This document shows positions 1 to 6,806 of a stretch of DNA of 9,271 nt, piece by piece (positions within the stretch are counted from its first letter, which is position 1; every line of letters starts with the position of its first letter). The stretch lies in contig CAMVBL010000037.1 of the NCBI GenBank assembly GCA_947165725.1, positions 1 through 9,271 on the forward strand, read 5' to 3'. A program made the position numbers and the translations under genes. Source of the DNA: an uncultured Caryophanales bacterium (lineage in GTDB: Bacteria > Bacillota_I > Bacilli_A > RFN20 > CAG-826). Under the pieces are notes generated by a model, which was given only the letters and a program-made list of their open reading frames with translations, did not search any database and had not been told where the DNA came from.

Positions 1-2119
1 ATTTTTTGTTTTCAACGTGGTATCTGCCTATCTTATTGCCAGAAATACCACTTGTCTGCCATGAACGGGCGCCACCAGTTTGAATAACGACGTTAACATC
101 GTCTGGTTGACCATTAACGGAAAGAATTTCATTAATATCACGTGTAGCAAAGCCATAGTAGCCACTTTCAAGGTCAGCACCACAGATATACATAAGGATT
201 GTCCATTGATCTAAAATTTGCTCTACAACAGTGATTTCGAATGTCGCGATAACTGGAACATCTTTATTGAATGCTGTGGCGGTAATTGTGGTTGTGCCTA
301 AGGAAATACCAGTAACGACACCATTTTGATCAACTGTCGCGATTTTTTCATCAGCAGAAGACCAAACAACAGCCTTTTCATTTGTGGTAATAGGATCAAA
401 GGAAACATTTAATTTCTTTTTCTTACCTAATGACACTTCACTTTCACCGCTGATGGAGATGGCGTTTGGATAAACGACATCAACAACGTCGATAGAGAAG
501 AATTGTAAATTCCTTTTTGTGTTTCTAACGCTTGGAGCGAATGTTGTCACATTTGATGTGCTTGGATCAAAGCATAAGTAACCAGTTATACCATAGTTAA
601 CGATTAATGTTGTGGTACTAGAAATGGAGATAATCCATTCTGTGCTACCTTCATCCCAAGCAAGTTCACCTAAAGCTTTATGGCCAAGTTTTCTACCTTG
701 GGAATCAGATAAAGTCCAACGACCATTGGAGATTTTACCTAATTTTAAGCGTAAAGCATCTTTAGCGACCGTAGACATCGCACCATTGTTATATTGGCAA
801 CCCTTAACTTCAAATCCACCATCTTCTAAGTCAGTAGCCACGACACCGTATTCGACATTACCGAAGACGAGAGTGTTACCATCTCTTAAATATGTGGAAC
901 TAGTAATGAGTTTACCAGTTGTTTTCTTAGCTGGATATTTTTCATAAGCATAAATGCTTAAGGAGAATTGACCTTCATCATTAGTGAATTCAATTTTAGC
1001 GTCAGCGTTATCTTTAGAAGCGAAATATGTACCACCAGAAGAGGAAACATCCCAGCCTTCTTCTTTTAATAAAGCGGAATAAGATTCCACCATTGTGGTT
1101 CTACCATCTAAGACACTGTTATCAGTTGTAGCGCTGAAGTATTTAGAACCGTCTTGATATGTTTCAACACTTTCTGACCATGTTTTGTAGCCAACTGGTG
1201 TTGGGATAGTTGTTTCAATATTTTCTTGTGTTAAGAAAGCAGTAAGAGTTTCGCCTGGGAAGAGATTATCTGGTTCATTAACTAAGATGTCTAATGTCGC
1301 AGATTGTTCTTCATATTTAACAGCGATTGTTTGGGCACCAATACCATAGTTATCAAAGCCACTTACTTCGTAATCATTAACAGCGTAAGAAACATGGTTG
1401 GAGTAATTAGCGGTGACTGTTAAGTCTAATTCATCGCCAACTTCATAACCAGTAGAAGCTTTGTTATCAACAACTGTGATACCTGTGATGACAGGAACAT
1501 TAACGACGATTTCCACAGTAACTGATTGACCTTCATAGGTAATCACCACTGTTTGGGTACCTGGTGTTTGAGCATCATAACCACTGACATCATATTCTGT
1601 AACTTCAGTAGTTGTATCATCGGAATATGTCGCGGTGACGGTTAAATCCAAAGGATCACCGACTTCGTAATTATCTTGATTGTTTGTAGCAGTAATGCTA
1701 ACAACTTTAGCGGTCACTTTGACTGTCACAGTTGTGGACTTACCTGCATAGGTGATAGTGACAACTTGTTCACCAGCTTTTCTATTATTAAAACCAGTTA
1801 CTTCATATCCTTCGACGACGACAACATCACCGTTAGAATATGTCGCGGTAACAGTTAAATCTAATTTATCGCCAATTTCATAATTATCTTTATTGCTTAC
1901 CGCATTGAGGGAGGTAAGAACAACAGTATTTGAAGAGTTATCAGATGTGAAATTACCACTATCATCAATTGCGCTGGAGGTATAACTTACTGAATTATCA
2001 ATTGGGTTTGTATTTGGAGTGTTATTACCAAAACCGTTAATATCACAAGCGGCTAAGGCCATAGAGGCACTTAATAAGACAGCCCCTAATACAATTTTTC
2101 TTTTAACTTTGTTAATCAT
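1..2119 (-). CDS. Ig-repeat lipoprotein with clostripain-like (peptidase C11) domain, 3' end missing
   Basis: I translated this frame by hand: it is open from an ATG at 2119 to the window edge, giving 706 residues with no stop. The start has a GGAGG site 9 bases upstream. Residues 1-25 form a lipoprotein signal (basic MINKVKRK start, hydrophobic core, lipobox LAAC), so the mature protein should be lipid-anchored at Cys25 on the outer face of the membrane. A Ser/Asn/Thr-rich linker (26-65) leads to three Big_3-like Ig repeats (about 68-283), two modules I cannot name (about 287-400 and 400-550), and a Big_2-like Ig domain (about 552-631, with VWSSADEKIATVD and VTGISLGTTTITATA). From about 636 the sequence WTILMYICGADLES, then NVVIQTGGARSW and NKIGRY, matches the start of clostripain-like C11 cysteine peptidases. 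The catalytic His and Cys of that family lie further on, outside the window, so activity cannot be judged. The gene follows the GGDEF gene by 19 bases and is probably co-transcribed with it. Likely role: surface-displayed protease that binds or spans the cell-surface layer (inference). Confidence 0.88.
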   Translation of the reverse strand, partial: MINKVKRKIVLGAVLLSASMALAACDINGFGNNTPNTNPIDNSVSYTSSAIDDSGNFTSDNSSNTVVLTSLNAVSNKDNYEIGDKLDLTVTATYSNGDVVVVEGYEVTGFNNRKAGEQVVTITYAGKSTTVTVKVTAKVVSITATNNQDNYEVGDPLDLTVTATYSDDTTTEVTEYDVSGYDAQTPGTQTVVITYEGQSVTVEIVVNVPVITGITVVDNKASTGYEVGDELDLTVTANYSNHVSYAVNDYEVSGFDNYGIGAQTIAVKYEEQSATLDILVNEPDNLFPGETLTAFLTQENIETTIPTPVGYKTWSESVETYQDGSKYFSATTDNSVLDGRTTMVESYSALLKEEGWDVSSSGGTYFASKDNADAKIEFTNDEGQFSLSIYAYEKYPAKKTTGKLITSSTYLRDGNTLVFGNVEYGVVATDLEDGGFEVKGCQYNNGAMSTVAKDALRLKLGKISNGRWTLSDSQGRKLGHKALGELAWDEGSTEWIISISSTTTLIVNYGITGYLCFDPSTSNVTTFAPSVRNTKRNLQFFSIDVVDVVYPNAISISGESEVSLGKKKKLNVSFDPITTNEKAVVWSSADEKIATVDQNGVVTGISLGTTTITATAFNKDVPVIATFEITVVEQILDQWTILMYICGADLESGYYGFATRDINEILSVNGQPDDVNVVIQTGGARSWQTSGISGNKIGRYHVENKK
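1271..1918 (-). repeat. Three tandem Big_3-type Ig repeats inside the lipoprotein gene
   Basis: The coding repeats cover residues about 68-138, 139-209 and 210-283 of the lipoprotein, each 71-74 residues. Each has the same core: YE(I/V)GD.LDLTVTA.YS, then Y(E/D)V(T/S)G(F/Y), then a G.Q..(T/A)(I/V).Y strand and a final V-rich strand. This is the pattern of bacterial Ig-like group 3 domains. The similarity is also visible in DNA: gaatatgtcgcggt occurs near 1622 and again near 1837, about 215 bases apart, so repeats 1 and 2 look like a fairly recent duplication. Repeat 3 is more diverged. Such repeats usually serve as spacers or carbohydrate/wall-binding stalks. Confidence 0.85.
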
Positions 2120-2128
2120 GATGGTTTT

Positions 2129-2133
2129 CCTCC
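2129..2133 (-). promoter_or_regulatory. Ribosome binding site of the C11 lipoprotein gene
   Basis: GGAGG on the minus strand, 9 bases ahead of the ATG at 2119, in the 19-base gap after the GGDEF stop. It fixes the lipoprotein start and shows the gene is translated from its own site although it is probably on the same transcript as the gene before it. Confidence 0.8.
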
Positions 2134-2138
2134 GAGGA

Positions 2139-3266
2139 TTATTTGGTGATTCTTCTTTCAAAAGGTGAGTTCTTATAGAATTCATCTTTCGCTTTATACA
2201 TTCTCTTTTCTGCTTCCTTGTTCATCTCATCGAATGATTTGTTTTCATTTCCGCGATAAGAATAACCAACGGAGCAGTAATATGATGTCTTGCTTAATTT
2301 TTCGTTAAAATTAGCAATTGTTTCTTTGATGTCCTCTTCGCTAGAGTTAACGGCTAAGATTGCGAATTCATCGCCACCAACACGATATAAATACATATCC
2401 TTCTTAGCAACTTCTTTAATGATTGTTGTGATGGTCTTGATACCTTTATCACCTTCGGTGTGACCAAAGTTATCGTTTAAATATTTAAGACCATTCATAT
2501 CGAATTCAACAATAGCGGTAATGGAACGACCCATTCTTTCGATATCTGAGAATAAAGTTTCACGGTTAAATAAACCGGTTAAACCATCAACTTGAGTTTG
2601 CTCGGTATATAAGAAGATGTAATATTCAAGGGCAGTAACTGCGACTGTGGAGTTAAGTAAATAAACATCCGCACCATTGTTAATGAATGTTTCAATAACA
2701 ACGGCAAGAATAATAAAGACTGCGCACACTAATGAACCAATAGAGTGATAGAAATGTTTGGCTCTTAACTTAGCGATGGATAAATAGATAATCCAGAATA
2801 AGTAAAGAAGAGCAACGATATGAGATGAGTATCTAAGTGGACCGCCCAAAAAATTGAGGCGAGTTTCATCTTCACTTAAAACAAAGTGATAAACGTGATC
2901 CCTAATGCCTGGAATAAAAGCACCAGAGACAATAACTAAGTTAATCAATAATGGGATAGCAGTTAATATAGTTTGTTTCTTGGTGAGATTTGTGCCACAC
3001 AAGATGATAAATAAAAACACTAGTGCTGGACGGACAATATAGCCAATCCAAGAAGTAATTGTTGCTAAAACTGGCAAACAATTATCTTTACTAAAGTCTT
3101 CAATAATGTTCGCTACTGAAAGGAATAACGTCGCAGAGACAATGAGGATCATGCAGATGCTCATTTTCTTATTCGTTTTAAAACGCTGTATGGAAATGAC
3201 GTATAGGACACTTGCCGCACAGAGTAGGATGAAGTATCTAACGATGTAATCAAATACGTAGTTCAT
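2139..3266 (-). CDS. Membrane diguanylate cyclase (GGDEF domain with about seven N-terminal membrane segments)
   Basis: Makes the second messenger c-di-GMP from two GTP. Counted from the ATG at 3266 the protein has 375 residues. Residues 1-225 hold about seven hydrophobic segments (near 7-27, 35-53, 63-89, 97-120, 148-165, 174-195 and 201-221), a likely sensory membrane module. The GGDEF domain follows (about 225-368): DGLTGLFNR at its start, the metal/substrate segment EFDMNG...LNDNFGH, and an intact GGDEF signature at 297-301. The product-inhibition RxxD site that normally sits five residues before GGDEF is absent (KKDM there). The start is uncertain: the same frame can begin at a GTG at 3359, adding 31 residues, but neither start has a clear ribosome binding site; I prefer 3266 because MNYVFDYI leads straight into the first membrane helix. 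The 3' neighbour, the C11 lipoprotein, starts 19 bases after the stop. The ligand sensed cannot be read from the sequence. Confidence 0.9.
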   Translation of the reverse strand: MNYVFDYIVRYFILLCAASVLYVISIQRFKTNKKMSICMILIVSATLFLSVANIIEDFSKDNCLPVLATITSWIGYIVRPALVFLFIILCGTNLTKKQTILTAIPLLINLVIVSGAFIPGIRDHVYHFVLSEDETRLNFLGGPLRYSSHIVALLYLFWIIYLSIAKLRAKHFYHSIGSLVCAVFIILAVVIETFINNGADVYLLNSTVAVTALEYYIFLYTEQTQVDGLTGLFNRETLFSDIERMGRSITAIVEFDMNGLKYLNDNFGHTEGDKGIKTITTIIKEVAKKDMYLYRVGGDEFAILAVNSSEEDIKETIANFNEKLSKTSYYCSVGYSYRGNENKSFDEMNKEAEKRMYKAKDEFYKNSPFERRITK

Positions 3267-3418
3267 ATATATGTGTATTATTTTATGCGTTGAGCGAACG
3301 TGCGCAAGAAAAAATTTATAAAATGAAAGCAAATAGCAAAAAAGTTGAACATTTTTCACTCAATTAGCGCGTTTTTAAAAAATGAATGTTACAAATTGGC
3401 AAATTTGAAAACACTTCA
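3267..3418 (-). other. Intergenic stretch before the GGDEF gene: weak hairpin and possible promoter
   Basis: About 150 bases between the hydrolase stop and the preferred GGDEF start. It holds a 6-bp AT-rich hairpin (CAAATT/AATTTG, 3392-3407) with a T-run about 8 bases further on the minus strand, at most a weak terminator. A TATAAA at 3315-3320 (minus strand) could be a -10 box, but it has no good -35 partner. If the GTG at 3359 were the true start, most of this stretch would be coding. Whether the GGDEF/protease pair has its own promoter is therefore unresolved. Confidence 0.3.
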
Positions 3419-4348
3419 TTATTTCTCGATGAAATCCACTATTTCGTCAAATAATTGTTCATCTTGCTCCACTAGTTTTGCTAATGAAACATCTTTAAAA
3501 TAGTTGATTCTATCTTCATCAGTTTTGATCTTTTTCTCGTTTAATAAGGCGTAATATTTACCAAAGACACTATCCATATAACTTATCGCGTTATCAGTGT
3601 AGTTTGGATTATGTTTTCTGCCTTCATATCTTTTGGTCTTGATATGTGGGTTTTTGATACCCTCTATGACCTTTAAAGACATACCATATGGCACCATTTG
3701 GTCATCAGTTGATTGAATCACAAAGACATCATCAGTGGTATTTTCTAGGTATTTTGGGATATTAATATCAAAGATTTCTTTATCCACTTTTCTTTCATAA
3801 CGAAGCAAATGTTTAGTGATGAATTTTGATTTTGTATTGAGCTGTAATAATGGTTCTATTTCTATGATTGGGGAGATAGCCACTACTTTGGTGATATCTT
3901 TTCTTAAACATAAAGTATTCAAAGCGGTATAGCCACCCATAGAATGACCCATTAAGATAATTTGTTCTTTTAGATTTAAGTGATTTAATAAATCAATAAC
4001 ATCTCTTGTGGGCTTATTAAGTGAACCGAGATATTTACCACCTGATTCACCACAACCTGCAAAGTCTAAAGTCAAGACTTTATAGCCTCGTCTTGCTAAA
4101 GCTTCTATTTCCGCGATATAGGCAGTATGACCAGGGCCCATGCCATGGCAGAATAAAATAATTTTATCTTTCTTATAATTAGCGTAGTAATAATAGAAAT
4201 ATCTAATATTAATTCCGTAGGAATTAGTAAAAGAATAATCTTCACGCTTAAAGTCCTTAAAATCCTTGTAAGAATAATAAGGGATGCCGACTTCTTTATC
4301 GTAACGGTGAACGAAGTATTTGATGTAATGATTAACAATAAATCCCAT
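3419..4348 (-). CDS. Alpha/beta hydrolase (serine hydrolase, lysophospholipase/esterase-like)
   Basis: A 309-residue alpha/beta-fold hydrolase without signal peptide or convincing membrane anchor, so probably cytoplasmic or membrane-peripheral. The fold marks are in order: an oxyanion segment FCHGMGPGH at 66-74, TLDFAGCGESGG at 93-104, the nucleophile elbow GHSMGG with Ser136, an acid in STDDQMVP (Asp215 or Asp216), and the catalytic His246 in GRKHNPN. Together they make a complete Ser-Asp-His triad. A charged helical tail (about 261-309) extends beyond the core. The family cleaves ester or amide bonds of lipids or small acyl compounds; the substrate cannot be told. The ATG shares its A with the stop of the phosphoesterase gene (TAATG), and no ribosome binding site is seen, so translation is probably coupled to that gene. 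Confidence 0.9.
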   Translation of the reverse strand: MGFIVNHYIKYFVHRYDKEVGIPYYSYKDFKDFKREDYSFTNSYGINIRYFYYYYANYKKDKIILFCHGMGPGHTAYIAEIEALARRGYKVLTLDFAGCGESGGKYLGSLNKPTRDVIDLLNHLNLKEQIILMGHSMGGYTALNTLCLRKDITKVVAISPIIEIEPLLQLNTKSKFITKHLLRYERKVDKEIFDINIPKYLENTTDDVFVIQSTDDQMVPYGMSLKVIEGIKNPHIKTKRYEGRKHNPNYTDNAISYMDSVFGKYYALLNEKKIKTDEDRINYFKDVSLAKLVEQDEQLFDEIVDFIEK

Positions 4349-4350
4349 TA
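4346..4350 (-). promoter_or_regulatory. TAATG stop/start overlap (translational coupling)
   Basis: On the minus strand the TAA of the metallophosphoesterase gene and the ATG of the alpha/beta hydrolase share one base. The bases just upstream (ending in CTAAAAGCC) show no Shine-Dalgarno sequence, so ribosomes ending the first gene most likely restart on the second. This ties the output of the two proteins together. Confidence 0.75.
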
Positions 4351-6006
4351 GGCTTTTAGTATATCAAGAGTATCAAATAATTTCACGGTTTCTAAATCGT
4401 ATTCGACTTTACTATTAACTGTCTTTTTATCGTTAGTGGTATAGACATGATATGAAAGAGTTGTTTCACTCATATTGAGAATACCAAACATACAGGCATT
4501 GACATTGCCTGAAGCAGGATCACCAATCTTATAATCTTGCGCAGATGTATAAGAGGAAATCTTATATGACTCATATTGATTAGCTTGAGTGAGTGTGCCA
4601 TAGGCATTGATATATTTATTAGAAAGGAATGTCTTACTTGGATTTAAGCCTTTCACTTCTTCACCATCTTTCACAACTTCAGCGTATATTCCATCACTTT
4701 CAACAGAGCCACATCTATGACCCGCTGCGCCAGTTGTTACATAATAAGTACCATTTGGGTTCTTATCATATGTGATGTCATTAACGGTTTCTTTTTCTGG
4801 TTCTAGGTTCACTACTTCCCCTAAAGCATCTTTACTAGTTGTATAACCAGCGGCATCCCATTTATAAGGAAGTGTTTTATTGTAGGTATGGTCATGGGCT
4901 TGCAAGACAAGGTCAACGTGTTTTTCAGAGAACACTGGTGTGAACTTCTCAACAATGTTTTGATTTTCTGTTTTATTACTATGGTCGCCTGATGAATATG
5001 GAGAGATGTGCATAGTAACAATTTTCCACTTCGCATTAGCGGCTTTATCTAAATCTTCTTTTAACCAGTTTATTTGTGCATCATTAACAGTGTTTGTATT
5101 AAGCACCACAAAGTGAGCGTAACCATAATCATATGAATAATAGCCACCTTTATAGTCATAACCGGCATAATTAATATCACTCATTAAATAATGAGAATAT
5201 GGAGAAGCTGGTTCATGGTTACCAGAAGAAGTCATATATGGAACATTGAATTTATAGTCTTGAATGACATCTAAGGCTTTTGCAAATCTAAATAATCTAA
5301 ATGGTTCTTTATCATTACCGCTGCTATTGTTTTGGTCAAACTGGTCACCATTATGGATGATAAGATCTAAATCCTTACCAGCGGTATCCACAGCTTTAGC
5401 AACAGTATTACGCCAGACATAATGGAGACTTAAATCTTTTGTTTGAGCATCACTGACGTGAATTGCAGTAATAGATTTAGCGGTTTCTTTTTCAACAATG
5501 AAAGCACCATATTGATAACCAGATTCAGAACCAACTTTATAACTATAGGCTTTGCCTTTTTCTAAGTTTTCAACATGCACTTTATGTGACATGAGCTTAA
5601 CTTCACCAGTATTACCACTACCTTTGGCTTTCTCCATTCCTTCAGCGGTGATGTTGCCGGATTTATCATATGTGCATAACATGCTCGTACCATTGATGAC
5701 TTGGGAATCGCTGAAATCAGCGGCTTCACCTTTATCACTTTGCACAAGATATAACTTTGTATCTTCTGTTTCTTCATTAGTTAACCATGAAAAACCACGA
5801 GAATAGATATCTGAATAATATGTCATGTTAAAGCCCATAGGCGCCCCACTTAATGTGTAATTATCATAGTCAGGGGTAAACTCAGGTCTAACAATGTTAT
5901 ATTCTGGTTCAGGATTACTTTGTGGTGTTTTATTACAACCGGTAACTAAAAGACACACAGTTGCAAGAACCATAAAAGGAATATTAAAAGTTTTTTTGTG
6001 CATCAT
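4348..6006 (-). CDS. Purple-acid-phosphatase-like metallophosphoesterase lipoprotein
   Basis: A 552-residue secreted, lipid-anchored phosphoesterase. Residues 1-24 are a lipoprotein signal with lipobox LVTGC (Cys24), followed by a short Pro/Asn linker. Residues about 55-172 resemble the beta-sandwich N-terminal domain of purple acid phosphatases (strands such as GFSWLTNEE and a final KAYSYKVGS.). The calcineurin-like catalytic domain covers about 178-430 with its metal ligands in order: Asp186 (VSDAQ), Asp221 (NGDQFD), Asn263/His264 (GNHE), His333 (TMHIS) and His371/His373 (AHDHTY). The dinuclear metal site therefore looks intact. The C-terminal 120 residues form a further beta-rich part. Family members release phosphate from phosphomonoesters outside the cell. 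The start is the first of two adjacent ATGs, 8 bases after AGAGGA. It is the first gene of the minus-strand cluster and is coupled to the hydrolase behind it. Confidence 0.92.
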   Translation of the reverse strand: MMHKKTFNIPFMVLATVCLLVTGCNKTPQSNPEPEYNIVRPEFTPDYDNYTLSGAPMGFNMTYYSDIYSRGFSWLTNEETEDTKLYLVQSDKGEAADFSDSQVINGTSMLCTYDKSGNITAEGMEKAKGSGNTGEVKLMSHKVHVENLEKGKAYSYKVGSESGYQYGAFIVEKETAKSITAIHVSDAQTKDLSLHYVWRNTVAKAVDTAGKDLDLIIHNGDQFDQNNSSGNDKEPFRLFRFAKALDVIQDYKFNVPYMTSSGNHEPASPYSHYLMSDINYAGYDYKGGYYSYDYGYAHFVVLNTNTVNDAQINWLKEDLDKAANAKWKIVTMHISPYSSGDHSNKTENQNIVEKFTPVFSEKHVDLVLQAHDHTYNKTLPYKWDAAGYTTSKDALGEVVNLEPEKETVNDITYDKNPNGTYYVTTGAAGHRCGSVESDGIYAEVVKDGEEVKGLNPSKTFLSNKYINAYGTLTQANQYESYKISSYTSAQDYKIGDPASGNVNACMFGILNMSETTLSYHVYTTNDKKTVNSKVEYDLETVKLFDTLDILKA

Positions 6007-6150
6007 GATAAAAATCCTCTCTCGTTATCAATGATATTTGTTTCTTTATTTAAGTGTAGCATTACAGAGTAACAAGAAAACATAGAAATATATTATTCCT
6101 ATAGGATTATTTTGTTTGTTTTGCATTTTTATTTGTTAGATAATTGTGGC
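6007..6150. promoter_or_regulatory. Divergent intergenic region between phosphoesterase and acetyltransferase
   Basis: About 140 AT-rich bases from which both neighbours are read outward, so promoters for both directions must lie here or just outside. The minus-strand ribosome binding site AGAGGA lies at 6015-6020. On the plus strand TATTAT (6091-6096) could be a -10 box, but no good -35 stands at the right distance. A perfect 10-base palindrome TCCTATAGGA lies at 6097-6106 and is a possible operator. I cannot pick single promoters with confidence. Confidence 0.4.
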
Positions 6151-6768
6151 ATGAGTGAAAAAGAAAAAATGTTACAAGGCAAAATCTATGATTCCATGGA
6201 GGAGCCTTTATATCATCGTCGCTTATTAATGAGCGAAGCTTGTATCAAATATAACAACTTACCAGAAGCTCATCCTGATAGAGCTAAACTCCTTAAGGAG
6301 ATCTTTCCACATAGTGATGAATCATTATTTGTGAGAGGCCCAGTCTTTGTGGACTATGGTGAAAATACATATTTTGGTAAGAATGTTTACTTTAACTTTA
6401 ATTTAGTAATCTTAGATGTTTGTCCAGTTCATATTGGTAATAACTGCTTTTTTGGACCAAATATCTCAATATTAACCGCACTTCATTCCTTAGTGGCATC
6501 AGAAAGAGAATTATATTTCGATGAAGAAAAGGGCTATGTCACTGATCGAGAATACGGGGCCCCTATCACTATTGGTAATGATTGCTGGTTTGGGGGTAAT
6601 GTCACTATCTTACCTGGCGTCACGATTCACGATAATGTTGTTGTCGGCGCTGGATCAGTAGTCACTCACGATTTAGAAAGTGGCTGGGTCTACGCTGGTA
6701 ACCCGGCGAAAAAGATTAAAGAAATTAAAAAAGAAGACTCCATTTTTCTTAAGAAAGAACTCTGGTAA
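6151..6768 (+). CDS. Maltose/galactoside-type O-acetyltransferase (hexapeptide-repeat, Maa/LacA family)
   Basis: Transfers an acetyl group from acetyl-CoA to a sugar hydroxyl or a related small acceptor in the cytoplasm; members work as trimers of left-handed beta helices. Starting at the ATG at 6151 the protein has 205 residues, close to the family's usual 185-200. The N-terminal helical Mac domain starts with the family pattern MSEKEKMLQG. The beta helix contains NFNLVILDVCPVHIG, the catalytic His112 in TALHSL (matching the TA.HP. motif), then ITIGNDCWFGGNVTILPGVTI and the C-terminal AGNPAK turn. A slightly longer loop (about 117-136) precedes the last coils. The frame could also start from a TTG at 6112 with AGGA just before it, which would add 13 residues unlike the family; the ATG at 6151 has no clear ribosome binding site. 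The natural acceptor is unknown. Confidence 0.9.
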   Translation: MSEKEKMLQGKIYDSMEEPLYHRRLLMSEACIKYNNLPEAHPDRAKLLKEIFPHSDESLFVRGPVFVDYGENTYFGKNVYFNFNLVILDVCPVHIGNNCFFGPNISILTALHSLVASERELYFDEEKGYVTDREYGAPITIGNDCWFGGNVTILPGVTIHDNVVVGAGSVVTHDLESGWVYAGNPAKKIKEIKKEDSIFLKKELW

Positions 6769-6786
6769 AGTCTTCTTTTCTTTTTT
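6727..6786. terminator. Bidirectional terminator shared by convergent genes
   Basis: An 11-bp perfect stem (AAAAGAAGACT at 6729-6739 with AGTCTTCTTTT at 6769-6779) encloses 29 bases, which themselves hold the 12-base palindrome TTTCTTAAGAAA (6745-6756). On the plus strand the stem is followed by CTTTTTT (6780-6786); on the minus strand it is followed by the T-run opposite A6727-6732. It thus suits both the acetyltransferase (plus, ends 6768) and the YugP-like gene (minus, ends 6807). Its left arm lies inside the acetyltransferase coding region. Confidence 0.7.
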
Positions 6787-6806
6787 ATTAAATGCTTTTT
6801 TAATTA

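Noticed and set aside
612..947. Plus-strand open frame of 111 codons
   Set aside because: It lies antisense to the continuous lipoprotein frame, which has a signal peptide and recognisable domains; the plus-strand translation shows no family pattern.
1676..1858. Short plus-strand open frame
   Set aside because: Antisense to the Ig repeats; no plausible ribosome binding site or domain.
1271..1918. CRISPR-like or intergenic tandem repeat
   Set aside because: The repetition follows codons and encodes Ig domains of about 71-74 residues; there are no short identical repeats with unique spacers.
3392..3407. Strong terminator after the serine hydrolase
   Set aside because: The stem is only 6 bp and AT-rich, and the T-run is about 8 bases away; too weak to call.
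4105..4338. Short minus-strand frame overlapping the serine hydrolase
   Set aside because: Same-strand shadow of the hydrolase in another frame; low-complexity translation.
5552..5806. Overlapping frames on both strands inside the phosphoesterase gene
   Set aside because: Shadows of a well-supported gene with intact metal-binding motifs.
6112..6150. Acetyltransferase starting at TTG 6112
   Set aside because: The 13 added residues do not fit the family, whose N-terminus aligns with the ATG at 6151; not fully excluded because AGGA precedes the TTG.
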